64,000 nt of DNA from the NCBI GenBank assembly GCA_023421075.1, contig JAEZUM010000005.1:58221-122220 (forward strand). Direction: 5' to 3'. This DNA is from Bacillota bacterium. Lineage in GTDB: Bacteria; Bacillota; Clostridia; Lachnospirales; Lachnospiraceae. Of this stretch, positions 17,577-26,044 are shown piece by piece (within the stretch, counting starts at the first letter, position 1; every line of letters begins with the position of its first letter). The position numbers and the translations under genes were made by a program. Under the pieces are notes generated by a model. It was given only the letters and a program-made list of their open reading frames with translations. It did no database searches and had not been told where the DNA came from.

Positions 17577-18515
17577 TTATCTCCTTAACTTAGGATCTAA
17601 AGCATCACGTAAGCCGTCACCCAACAGGTTGAAGGACAACATGGTTAAACTGATGCAGATCGCAGGTATTATTAACTGGGAAGGATACATCTGGAACACT
17701 CTGGATCCATCATTTGCAAGGATACCCCAGCTAGCCATCGGTACCGGAACACCAAGGCCGATATAGCTTAAGAAAGCCTCGGTAAAGATAGCGCTCGGAA
17801 TTGCTAATGTTAAATCAACAATAACAATACTCAATGTATTCGGCAATAAGTGCTTACCAATAATTCTAGTAGGTCTCGCACCCATAACCTTGGCAGCAAT
17901 AACATAATCCTGCTGCTTTAAGCTCATAATCTGACCACGAACCAGTCGGGCCATACCCGTCCAACCAACAGCCGCATAAGCGATAACCATTGTCATTGCG
18001 CCGGGAGGAATTACCATCATCAATAATACAACGATGATAAGATATGGAATACCATTTATAATCTCAATAATTCTCATTAATGCATTATCTACCGCACCAC
18101 CAAGATAACCGGAGATACCACCGTAGATAACACCGATTACAAAGTTAATAAATACTGCGGCAAAAGCAATGAATAAGGAAACTCGACCACCGGACCAGGT
18201 TCTGGTGAAAATATCACGACCCAACGTGTCCGTACCGAATAGATGCATATGTCCGTCGGTAGCATCCGTGAAAAACATCGGTGCATCGGTATGTGTTAAA
18301 TGCTGCTCACTGATGGTGTAAGGAGAAAGCACCGGCACAAAAGCACTTAATAATCCAATTACAATAATTACAAATAAACAAACCATAGCTGCTTTATTTT
18401 TGGATAGGCGATGCATCGCATCCTTCCAGTAATTCGTACTCGGTCTGCTTATCTTCTCGGCTTCGGTAGCATTCGCTCCGACCCATTCGAATTGACTTCT
18501 ATCTATCTCGCTCAT
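17577..18515 (-). CDS. oppC: Oligopeptide ABC transporter permease OppC
   Basis: The 312-residue permease has an N-terminal cytosolic tail, a first helix at about 45-70, an extracellular stretch with HLFGTDTLGRDIFTRTW and five further helices with the ABC permease loop (RGQIMSLKQQDYVIAAKVMG). This is the OppC/DppC form. I start at 18515 (MSEIDRSQ) because AAAGGAG lies seven bases upstream; an in-frame ATG at 18539 lies inside oppB. The oppB stop is only four bases upstream, indicating coupling. Confidence 0.92.
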   Translation of the reverse strand: MSEIDRSQFEWVGANATEAEKISRPSTNYWKDAMHRLSKNKAAMVCLFVIIVIGLLSAFVPVLSPYTISEQHLTHTDAPMFFTDATDGHMHLFGTDTLGRDIFTRTWSGGRVSLFIAFAAVFINFVIGVIYGGISGYLGGAVDNALMRIIEIINGIPYLIIVVLLMMVIPPGAMTMVIAYAAVGWTGMARLVRGQIMSLKQQDYVIAAKVMGARPTRIIGKHLLPNTLSIVIVDLTLAIPSAIFTEAFLSYIGLGVPVPMASWGILANDGSRVFQMYPSQLIIPAICISLTMLSFNLLGDGLRDALDPKLRR

Positions 18516-18519
18516 GTCA

Positions 18520-19464
18520 TCACTCCTTTGCATCCGCAATCTTTACACGGGGGTCAATGAAACCATAAGCAATATCTACAATGAGATTTGCAATTACTAA
18601 AAAGGCTCCATAAAACAATGTGGTTCCGGAAATCATCGTGTAATCCTGGGTTTGAATACTTAAAACGAAAAACTTACCCATACCGGGAATTGAGAAGATA
18701 TTCTCGACAACAAAAGCTCCTGTAAGAACAGCGGCTGCGATTGGACCTAATACCGTAATAATGGGCATAATCGCATTACGTACCGCATGCTTCCAGATGA
18801 TCTTCTTCTGAGATAACCCCTTGGATTTTGCAGTCTTAATATAATCCTGACCAAGTACATCAAGCATACTTGTTCTCATTAATCTTGAGATGGTTGCTAA
18901 CGAACCGAAGCTTAATGCGAAGGCAGGTAACAACTTACTGGTGAACGAGCTCCAGCCGGTAATCGGGAAAAAGCGAATACCGGTCGCCTGGTACAGCTTT
19001 AAACCCAAGAAATACTGAAGTAATGCACCAATGATAAATCCAGGTACGGAAACACCGATAATCGCAATTAACATCGTTACGGTATCCCACTTGGTACCCC
19101 TTTTAACAGCCGCTACGATACCGAGTAAAATACCCATGACGGTAGCAAAAAGAAGTGCTCTGATTCCTAAATCAAATGAATATGGAAATGCTTGTGCAAT
19201 TATATCATTAACAGGACGATTATAGTGAATAGAAAGACCTAAGTCTCCTTTGAATACATTTTCCATGTACATCCATAATTGAACATACATCGGTTGATCT
19301 AAACCATACTTCTCATTTAATGCTTTTAAAGTAGTCTCCGGAATAGCTTTTTCACCAATAAAGGGATCGCCGGGTAACAAACGCATCATAAAGAATGTTA
19401 ATGTCGTTAATACTAATAGTGTCAAAAACGCATATAATAATCGTTTTACAATATATTTAAACAC
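18520..19464 (-). CDS. oppB: Oligopeptide ABC transporter permease OppB (GTG start)
   Basis: The 314-residue permease starts with the typical VFKYIVKRLLYAFLTLLVL helix and contains LLPGDPF and the ABC permease loop (RTSMLDVLGQDYIKTAKSKG). The start is a GTG at 19464, seven bases from AGGAGG; a longer in-frame ATG at 19521 would add 19 basic residues before the normal family start. It is the first gene after the long repeat region that separates it from oppA, so its expression may be set apart from that of the binding protein. Confidence 0.92.
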   Translation of the reverse strand: MFKYIVKRLLYAFLTLLVLTTLTFFMMRLLPGDPFIGEKAIPETTLKALNEKYGLDQPMYVQLWMYMENVFKGDLGLSIHYNRPVNDIIAQAFPYSFDLGIRALLFATVMGILLGIVAAVKRGTKWDTVTMLIAIIGVSVPGFIIGALLQYFLGLKLYQATGIRFFPITGWSSFTSKLLPAFALSFGSLATISRLMRTSMLDVLGQDYIKTAKSKGLSQKKIIWKHAVRNAIMPIITVLGPIAAAVLTGAFVVENIFSIPGMGKFFVLSIQTQDYTMISGTTLFYGAFLVIANLIVDIAYGFIDPRVKIADAKE

Positions 19465-19531
19465 ATGCAATCCTCCTTTCTTTTTTCGTAATTTTAATTT
19501 TTGTGGAACACTGAAACCCATTGGATCTAGA

Positions 19532-19646
19532 AGAATTGTTGTCCTATATTGCTTTTCACAACCAACTCATCATAGTACCCTTTTAAATGAATAAAGTAGA
19601 AGGTATAAACCTTCTTCTTAGAAAAGTAATATAGGATGACAATTCT
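19532..19646. repeat. 115-base element with 26-base imperfect terminal inverted repeats
   Basis: Arms 19532-19557 and 19621-19646 (AGAATTGTTGTCCTATATTG and partner) are reverse complements at 24 of 26 positions. Inside, AGAAGGT (19598-19604) pairs with ACCTTCT (19609-19615). It lies 68 bases upstream of the oppB start, in the expected leader. It may be a MITE-like insertion or an RNA element; no clear target duplication is seen. Confidence 0.6.
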
Positions 19647-19666
19647 ATCTTAGTCTGCTGCGGTTG

Positions 19667-20035
19667 CTCACTCCGCTTATTATATCATGATCATTTCATG
19701 ATCATGATCTTTACTTCGATCGTAACACACAAGCAAGCTTGCGGTTACTCACTTCGTTTTATTATATCATGAACATAAAGCATGTTCATGATCTTGGCTA
19801 CGATCGGTTATTACAAGCAAGCTTGTAATGCAAATGCTTTTCTTGCAATTTCCTCACTCCGCTTATTATATCATGATCATTTCATGATCATGATCTTTAC
19901 TTCGATCGTAACTCACAAGCAAGCTTGCGGTTACTCACTTCGTTTTATTATATCATGAACATAAAGCATGTTCATGATCTTGGCTACGATCGGTTATTAC
20001 AAGCAAGCTTGTATAACCTCACTCCGCTTATTATA
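19667..20035. repeat. Array of four ~80-base palindromic repeat units between oppA and oppB
   Basis: Two unit types alternate: A (19667-19747 and 19853-19933) and B (19748-19827 and 19934-20013); the A-B pair repeats at a 186-base offset with one base change. A partial fifth unit is at 20018-20035 and a 25-base linker at 19828-19852. Every unit has CTCACT(C/T)CG, a TTATTATATC segment, a hairpin, a CGATCG palindrome and ACAAGCAAGCTTG or close to it. Hairpin arms differ between A (ATCATGATCA/TGATCATGAT) and B (ATCATGAACAT/ATGTTCATGAT) but pair perfectly in both. A related unit is at the right window end. This resembles REP/BIME-type intergenic repeats. Confidence 0.85.
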
Positions 20036-20118
20036 CTATATTTCAACACAAATGTCGTGCTTTTTTTCGTCTTTTTTCGTTAGGGAATTGTTGGGGATTT
20101 GTTCTTTACATAAGGGAA

Positions 20119-20143
20119 GTGCGGGTTAAAGTTCAGCCCGCAC
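20119..20143 (-). terminator. Hairpin after oppA, weak terminator or processing site
   Basis: GTGCGGG (20119-20125) pairs with CCCGCAC (20137-20143). On the minus strand it is followed by TTCCCTTATG, a poor T-run, so partial termination or 3'-end protection of oppA mRNA is more likely than full termination. Confidence 0.5.
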
Positions 20144-20198
20144 CACCTCAAGTCAAATTCGTAACACGAATCTGTAAAAATGATCCAAAGTTATTTTA

Positions 20199-21857
20199 TT
20201 ATTTTGTTAATTTAACATGTCTGTAGTTCATATCCTGGAATGCAGTTCTTACAACGCCGGAAGCGATCTTTCCGCTAAGGATGTAATCTCTGGATCTCCA
20301 GTAAATAGGAGCGATCGGAAGATCAGTCATCAACTTCTTCTCAAGATCCATCAAATAACCGAAACGTGCTTTTGCATCTAAAGTTGTACGAACTTTATCA
20401 AGTAACTCATCATATGCAGCATCAGTATAGCTGGTATGGTTGTTACCATTTCCGGTCTCGAACATATCAAGGAATGTCATAGGATCGTTGTAGTCAGGGC
20501 CCCAACCAGCAAATACTAAGGAGAAATCCTTATTGGACATTCTCTCAAGTCTGCTCTTGAAAGGCATGGACTCAACTTCGATCTCAAGACCAAGGTTTGT
20601 CTTTAATTGTTCCTGAACGAAAGCAGCGTTCTTGATTGCAACGTCGCCGTCATCACAAATCATAGTAATCTTAATTGTATCTGTTCCAAGCTCCTGTTTC
20701 GCTTTGTCAAGGTATTCCTTAGCCTTAGCTACGTCAAGAGTAGGGATTAATGCGCCAACTTCTTCATTGAACTTCTTCTCTAAACCGTTAATTGCAGGAG
20801 CGGTAAAGGAAACAGCTGCTTTAGAGCTATTCTTTACGATGCTGTCAACGAATGCCTGCTTATCAATAGCATAAGCAATAGCGGTACGAAGATTTGCATT
20901 AGCAAGTGTAGGATCTGTTAAGTTGAACTCTAAGTAGAAGCAAGCACCGTCATCATAGGTATATACAGGGAAACTTTCGCCTCTCATTAACTTAGACTGG
21001 TCACCATTTACACCGATAACGTCAACTTCGCCAGCCTTGAATGCATTCAGAGCTGCATTGGAGTCGTTGATCATAACCATGTTAATCTTCTCAAGAGCGA
21101 TATCCTTAGCGCCATAGAAATCAGGGTTCTTAGTAAGAACGATCTTGTTCTCATGTTCCCAGGATGTCATAACGAAGGGTCCATTGTAAACCATCTTATC
21201 AGCGTCTGTACCATAAGCAGTACCAAACTCATTGTATGCCTTCTCATTAACCGGTGCGAATACACCAAATGCTAAGGTATCAAGGAAATAAGAGGTAGGA
21301 TTCTCAAGAGTTACTTCTAATGTGTAATCATCAACAGCCTTGAAACCAAGCTGATCTGCACCAACTTCGCCGCTGTTATAAGCAAGACCATTCTTGAAGA
21401 TATAACCAAAGTATGCATAATCTGCAGCAAACTCAGGTGTTAAAAGAGATGTCCAAGCAAACACGAAATCCTTTGCAGTAACAGGTTCACCATTGGACCA
21501 CTTCATATTGTCACGAAGCTTGAAGGTATAAACTAAACCATCATCACTAACGGTCCATTCCTTAGCTACACCGGGCTGAACCTTGTCGTTCGCATCAAGT
21601 GTAACGAGGTTCTCGATTACATGACGAAGAACTGAGAATGATGTAGTATCAGTTGTTGTTACAGAAAACATTTCCGGCGGTTCGGATGCAATATTAACTG
21701 TGATGGAATTAGCTTCTGCTGTTCCAGGGTAAGCGCTTCTATCATCAGCTGCCTGAGTATCAGTTTTTGCGCCTTCTTCTTTTGTGCCGCATGCAGTAAA
21801 CATAGATACTGTCATAGCTAAAACAAGCATAACGGCAAGTAATTTCTTAAATTTCAT
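20199..21857 (-). CDS. oppA: Oligopeptide-binding lipoprotein OppA (SBP family 5)
   Basis: The 552-residue protein has a lipoprotein signal (MKFKKLLAVMLVLAM to FTA-C23) and a family 5 solute-binding domain to the end. Landmarks are KEWTVSDDGLVYTFKLRDNM, GEPVTAKDFVFAW, NGPFVMTSWEHENKIVLTKN and DYNDPMTFLDMF. It captures peptides outside the membrane and delivers them to OppBC. I start at 21857 because GGAGGAG precedes it; an in-frame ATG at 21935 would add 26 residues before the signal. It has its own promoter upstream and is separated from oppB by about 730 bases of repeats and a hairpin, which would allow more binding protein than permease to be made. Confidence 0.93.
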   Translation of the reverse strand: MKFKKLLAVMLVLAMTVSMFTACGTKEEGAKTDTQAADDRSAYPGTAEANSITVNIASEPPEMFSVTTTDTTSFSVLRHVIENLVTLDANDKVQPGVAKEWTVSDDGLVYTFKLRDNMKWSNGEPVTAKDFVFAWTSLLTPEFAADYAYFGYIFKNGLAYNSGEVGADQLGFKAVDDYTLEVTLENPTSYFLDTLAFGVFAPVNEKAYNEFGTAYGTDADKMVYNGPFVMTSWEHENKIVLTKNPDFYGAKDIALEKINMVMINDSNAALNAFKAGEVDVIGVNGDQSKLMRGESFPVYTYDDGACFYLEFNLTDPTLANANLRTAIAYAIDKQAFVDSIVKNSSKAAVSFTAPAINGLEKKFNEEVGALIPTLDVAKAKEYLDKAKQELGTDTIKITMICDDGDVAIKNAAFVQEQLKTNLGLEIEVESMPFKSRLERMSNKDFSLVFAGWGPDYNDPMTFLDMFETGNGNNHTSYTDAAYDELLDKVRTTLDAKARFGYLMDLEKKLMTDLPIAPIYWRSRDYILSGKIASGVVRTAFQDMNYRHVKLTK

Positions 21858-21889
21858 AAATATATTCTCCTCCTTTTTTGCTATATAAA

Positions 21890-21917
21890 AAGGAAGTATA
21901 TTATCATACACTTCCTT
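21890..21917 (-). promoter_or_regulatory. Hairpin in the oppA leader
   Basis: On the minus strand AAGGAAGT (21910-21917) pairs with ACTTCCTT (21890-21897) and is followed by TTTATATAG and then the oppA ribosome site. It looks like a weak attenuator or a 5' stabilising hairpin. Confidence 0.45.
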
Positions 21918-21937
21918 AGTATATAAATGATACAAAC

Positions 21938-21966
21938 ATAATAATACAAAAATGAATAATAGTCAA
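21938..21966 (-). promoter_or_regulatory. Sigma-A promoter of oppA
   Basis: On the minus strand TTGACT (21961-21966) and TATTAT (21938-21943) are separated by 17 bases, about 80 bases upstream of the oppA start. Confidence 0.6.
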
Positions 21967-22088
21967 GATAAGAACTTTATTAATAAAGGTTAATTTATTG
22001 AATCGGTGTAATTTTTTGTCTAATTTCGTTTAATTTTATCCTTCTTCGTCAGCATTAGACATGCTTTGTCGTATTTTGCTATACATTC

Positions 22089-22115
22089 ACCTTTTTCGTA
22101 TGCACTCATATAATA
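22089..22115 (+). promoter_or_regulatory. Sigma-K-like promoter of dpaA-dpaB
   Basis: AC (22089-22090) is 16 bases before CATATAATA (22107-22115), which fits the sigma-K form AC-N16-CATAnnnTA known from Bacillus mother-cell genes. It ends 28 bases before the dpaA start. In B. subtilis the homologous spoVF operon is sigma-K dependent. Confidence 0.65.
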
Positions 22116-22142
22116 TGGCATGAAGGATTAATGGAGGTTATT

Positions 22143-23018
22143 ATGATCCCTATCTTTGACATCGGAATCTTTGGCGGTGACAACCGCCAGGTATATATGG
22201 CCCTCGGCTTTCTCGCTAAGGGGTATACGGTAGCTACTTATCGCACGATAGCAACTGTTACTCATGAAAACTGCACCGAATTGTCTGGTCTTCCGGAATT
22301 ATTCACTCGTTGCAAGATACTGGTTGGTCCCATACCAATGTCCAGGGATAAAGTAACCATCTACGCAACTACCCCGGCTGAGGATCTCTCAATAGAAAAT
22401 GTCGAAAAGCATTTATCGAAAGAGCATCTTCTCTTTGGTGGTGTCATTCCTTCCAGCACTGCGAAAGCCTGCGAAGCGGAAGGTATTTTTTATTATGACT
22501 TAATGAAGGATGAGAGCATCACCATCCTAAATGCGATAGCCACTGCGGAGGGTACCATAATGGAAGCAATTGCAGCCAGTGACCGTAATCTTCATGCCAG
22601 CAAATGCTTGGTTCTTGGCTACGGCCGTTGTGCTAAGGTACTCGCCGCCAAATTAAAGGCCTTGGATGCTCATGTAATGGTTGCTGCACGTAATGAGGAA
22701 GCACTTGCCTATGCTCAGGCAATGGGACTTTCAACAGTAACTCTTCCTTATATAAAGTGTATTCTTCCCTCCTGTGATTATATCTTCAATACAATACCTT
22801 CTCTAATTCTGACCCCCGATTGCTTGGATTATGTCAATAAACAGGCTTGCATCATTGACATTGCCTCTGCTCCCGGCGGTCTGGATTTTGCTTATGCCGA
22901 AAAACTTCATCTAAATGCAAAATTGTGTCTTGGTCTACCCGGAAAGGTAGCACCCAAAACTTCAGCAGATATTCTTGTGACAACAATCCATTCGCTAATT
23001 AAAGAAAGAAGTGATTAA
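22143..23018 (+). CDS. dpaA: Dipicolinate synthase subunit A (SpoVFA)
   Basis: The 291-residue subunit has the N-terminal DpaA domain (FDIGIFGGDNRQVYMALGFLA) and a C-terminal dehydrogenase-like NAD(P)-binding domain with the glycine motif LGYGRCAKVLAAKL (about 156-169). With DpaB it makes dipicolinic acid, the calcium chelate of the spore core, in the mother cell. I start at the ATG at 22143, five bases after GGAGG; an in-frame ATG at 22131 contains that ribosome site. It is followed directly by dpaB, and a sigma-K-like promoter lies upstream. Confidence 0.93.
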   Translation: MIPIFDIGIFGGDNRQVYMALGFLAKGYTVATYRTIATVTHENCTELSGLPELFTRCKILVGPIPMSRDKVTIYATTPAEDLSIENVEKHLSKEHLLFGGVIPSSTAKACEAEGIFYYDLMKDESITILNAIATAEGTIMEAIAASDRNLHASKCLVLGYGRCAKVLAAKLKALDAHVMVAARNEEALAYAQAMGLSTVTLPYIKCILPSCDYIFNTIPSLILTPDCLDYVNKQACIIDIASAPGGLDFAYAEKLHLNAKLCLGLPGKVAPKTSADILVTTIHSLIKERSD

Positions 23019-23606
23019 ATGACTCTAAGTGGCAAAAAAGTAGGGGTAGCCTTAACCGGCTCCTATTGTACCTTTGATACCGTATTTCCTCAGATCGAAC
23101 GACTGGTTCAGGAAAACAATGATGTTACTACTATTTTCTCAGACCGCTCTCAAATAACCGACACCCGCTTTGGGAAAGCAAACGATTTTCTTAACAGAGC
23201 GAAAACAATTACAGGCAAAGACCCGATTACAACAATTGTTGATGCTGAGAAGATCGGTCCGAACAACCTCTTTGATATAGTTATCATTGCACCCTGTACC
23301 GGTAACACCTTAGCTAAATTAGCGAACGCAATTACCGACTCTCCGGTGCTTATGGCAGCGAAAAGCCAGCTGCGTAATAATAAGCCGGTTGTGATTGCGA
23401 TTGCAACAAATGATGCTCTTAGTAACAACTTGAAAAACATTGGTTTGCTCTTGGGTGCAAAAAATGTTTATTTTGTTCCCTTTGGTCAGGATAATTTTAA
23501 AAGTAAGCCCTACTCCATGGTGGCTCATTTTGATTATATGCTTCCGACTCTGGAAGAAGCATTATCGGGCAGGCAGCTACAACCCATCGTGCTTGCACCG
23601 AAATAG
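23019..23606 (+). CDS. dpaB: Dipicolinate synthase subunit B (SpoVFB), flavoprotein
   Basis: The 195-residue protein is of the flavoprotein (flavin-decarboxylase-like) family that forms the second subunit of dipicolinate synthase. Blocks are VGVALTGSYCTFD (8-20), IVIIAPCTGNTLAKLANAIT and NKPVVIAIATNDALS. Its ATG comes immediately after the dpaA stop, so the subunits are made together. Presence of both genes is strong evidence that this organism forms spores. No aspartate kinase or dihydrodipicolinate genes are adjacent. Confidence 0.94.
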   Translation: MTLSGKKVGVALTGSYCTFDTVFPQIERLVQENNDVTTIFSDRSQITDTRFGKANDFLNRAKTITGKDPITTIVDAEKIGPNNLFDIVIIAPCTGNTLAKLANAITDSPVLMAAKSQLRNNKPVVIAIATNDALSNNLKNIGLLLGAKNVYFVPFGQDNFKSKPYSMVAHFDYMLPTLEEALSGRQLQPIVLAPK

Positions 23607-23745
23607 TGTAAAGCCAAAAGCGATCGTCACTCCTCCAGGCTTGTGCCTATATCTTTCAAGACACAAATGAATGCCAAGGGGAGGAACGTTAACAAAGTTC
23701 TATAATAGACGGTAATATAACTTAAAAAAATAATGAGGTGGCAGC

Positions 23746-25596
23746 ATGTGCGGAATAGCCGGTTTCTGTAATATAAATGCGGATTTTACCAAGGATTATG
23801 CCAGGTGGCACGAGGCATTATTAAACATGAGACACAGGTTGATCCACCGTGGTCCGGACGATGAAGGAGAATATCTAACCTCTAAAACAGGCCTTTCTCA
23901 TACCCGATTATCCATCATCGATCTCAGTCGTGGACATCAACCAATGACGAAACAGAAATCCGGTGCCTCGTATACCATCATTTACAATGGAGAACTATAT
24001 AACACCGCTGAGCTTCGGGATAACCTGATCAATATGGGTTACCTCTTCAAAACACATACTGACACAGAGGTTATTTTGACCGGTTTTATGGCCTTTGGCA
24101 GCGAATATGTTAAGGAACTGAACGGAATCTTCTCCTTCGCGGTATGGGACGAAAACAACGAGATTCTCTACCTTGCAAGAGATCGCTTTGGCGTGAAGCC
24201 TCTATTCTATACCGTCAAGGATGAGACGCTTGTCTTCTCTTCTGAAATCAAGGCTCTTTTCGAGTATCCGGGAGTAAAGCCTAAGGTAGACAAAGAAGGA
24301 CTGTGTGAGGTATTCGGTCTCGGTCCCGCCAAGACCTATGGTAAGGGTGTTTTTAAAGATATTCGGGAGGTATTGGCCGGCCATATTATAACCTTCGACA
24401 AAAGCGGTTTTATAGAAAGACCTTACTGGAAGCTCTCTAGTGCTCCTCATGAGGATGATTATAAGACCACCGTAGAGAAGACCTCCTATTTACTATATGA
24501 TGCTGTGAAGCGACAAATGATTTCCGATATTCCGATCTGTACTCTCCTCTCCGGTGGCATAGATAGTAGCTTAGTTACTGCAATCTGTGCCAAGGAACTG
24601 AATAAACAAGGGTTAAATCTTCGGACCTATTCCTTCGACTTCAAAGACAATGCCAAACATTTTAGAGCCAACTCTTTCCAGCCCTCCCAGGACCGCCCCT
24701 ATGTCGATATTATGATCGATCATGTAGGCAGCAGTCACACCTATCTGGAATGCGATAATTTGGACCTGGCGGATCAATTATATCCAGCCGTGGATGCAAG
24801 AGATCTGCCTAATATGGCGGATGTAGAATCCTCGCTTCTCTACTTTAGTCGTCGGGTAGCTTCAGAGACCAAGGTTACACTTACCGGAGAATGTGCTGAT
24901 GAGATATTTGGTGGTTATCCATGGATAAACCGACCGGAATTAATGCAGTTGGATACCTTTCCCTGGTCCGGCAATATGGATGCCCGAAAGCTTCTCCTAT
25001 CGCAAGACCTTCTCTCCTCCCTAGATCTCGATGGGTATGTGAGGGCTGCATATGAGAAGACACTCTCTGAGGTTCCCCGTTTGGAAGGTGAGGCACCCTT
25101 GGAAGCCCGAAGAAGAGAGATTGCCTACCTTAATCTTAAGTGGTTTATGGTGACTTTGCTTGATCGCATGGACCGTTGTAGTATGCACTCAGGGCTGGAA
25201 GCCAGAGTTCCTTTCGCAGATCATCGCATTGTAGAATATGTATGGAATGTTCCTTATTCCATGAAAGCAAAGGACGGAGTAGTCAAAGGATTATTACGGG
25301 ATGCCGGAAAAGGGCTGGTTCCGGATGAAATATTATTCCGGAGAAAAAGCCCTTACCCTAAGACTTATCATCCCGAATATGAAACGCTTCTTGGCAATCG
25401 GCTCCTGGATGTCCTCTCTGATCCGAATGCACCGATTCATCCTTTGATTGATATCAATAAGGTAAAAGACTTTCTTCGTTCTCCCTCGGATTATGGGAAG
25501 CCTTGGTATGGACAGTTAATGGCCGGACCTCAGATGATTGCCTATCTGCTCCAGATCAATTATTGGCTCGAGAAATATCATATCGAGCTGGTGTGA
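23746..25596 (+). CDS. asnB: Asparagine synthetase (glutamine-hydrolysing)
   Basis: The 616-residue enzyme has an N-terminal class II glutamine amidotransferase domain with nucleophile C2 (MCGIAGF), RLIHRGPDDEG and the NGELYN motif (81-86), and a C-terminal synthetase domain with the ATP PP-loop SGGIDSS (269-275) and GECADEIFGGYPW. It converts aspartate, glutamine and ATP to asparagine. GAGGTGG lies upstream of the ATG. It is about 140 bases after dpaB on the same strand, without a clear terminator between them, but probably has its own promoter. The long foldback at 25621 follows the stop. Confidence 0.94.
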   Translation: MCGIAGFCNINADFTKDYARWHEALLNMRHRLIHRGPDDEGEYLTSKTGLSHTRLSIIDLSRGHQPMTKQKSGASYTIIYNGELYNTAELRDNLINMGYLFKTHTDTEVILTGFMAFGSEYVKELNGIFSFAVWDENNEILYLARDRFGVKPLFYTVKDETLVFSSEIKALFEYPGVKPKVDKEGLCEVFGLGPAKTYGKGVFKDIREVLAGHIITFDKSGFIERPYWKLSSAPHEDDYKTTVEKTSYLLYDAVKRQMISDIPICTLLSGGIDSSLVTAICAKELNKQGLNLRTYSFDFKDNAKHFRANSFQPSQDRPYVDIMIDHVGSSHTYLECDNLDLADQLYPAVDARDLPNMADVESSLLYFSRRVASETKVTLTGECADEIFGGYPWINRPELMQLDTFPWSGNMDARKLLLSQDLLSSLDLDGYVRAAYEKTLSEVPRLEGEAPLEARRREIAYLNLKWFMVTLLDRMDRCSMHSGLEARVPFADHRIVEYVWNVPYSMKAKDGVVKGLLRDAGKGLVPDEILFRRKSPYPKTYHPEYETLLGNRLLDVLSDPNAPIHPLIDINKVKDFLRSPSDYGKPWYGQLMAGPQMIAYLLQINYWLEKYHIELV

Positions 25597-25620
25597 CAAA
25601 GGAAGGTTAACGACAAAGGG

Positions 25621-25801
25621 GAAGGTTGCCGGCTTAACTGACAGGGTCAATGTTTTTCGGATGCCGGATAGCTGACTGGCTGTACGCATCAGTATCGACA
25701 CAGATGGATCTTGTGTCATTCTGATACGTACAGCTTCAGCCATCTATCCAACATAACGAAAAACAGTTTTGACTCCTGTCAGCGTAAGCCCGGCAACCTT
25801 C
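25621..25801. repeat. 181-base imperfect foldback (long inverted repeat) after asnB
   Basis: The left half from GAAGGTTGCCGG (25621) pairs with the right half ending CCGGCAACCTTC (25801); further matched blocks are CTGACAGG/CCTGTCAG, GTCAA/TTGAC, TTTTTCG/CGAAAAA, GGCTGTACG or AGCTGTACG and ATCAG/CTGAT, around a short GGATC-containing loop. The two halves differ by several small insertions. It could be a mobile foldback (MITE-like), a dsRNA-forming terminator or an sRNA. No coding sequence is evident. The rest of 25802-26044 shows nothing. Confidence 0.7.
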
Positions 25802-26044
25802 TGTTTCCAAAAGTATCAAATTCTTTCTTCTTAATCTATTTTAAAGGACATTCAGCATAGCGTTTTATAAGCTCTTGAAGCTCTATTCAAAGCAAATACT
25901 TCTTTGAATGGTATTAATAATATATAGTAATAGATGACTTTGATTTCCTTTTACTTCTGTTATTCCTCAGCGATTGATACTTCTCATAACCTTTATCCTC
26001 AACATAATAGAAGTCTTTTCATGAATAGAGCATATTAGCTCATA

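Noticed and set aside
19667..20035. CRISPR array
   Set aside because: Units are ~80 bases and abut directly, with no uniform 25-40 base unique spacers and no cas genes; the internal palindromes fit REP-like repeats.
23607..23745. Riboswitch or T-box before asnB
   Set aside because: The gap is short, and no conserved riboswitch core, hairpin with T-run or T-box sequence is visible.
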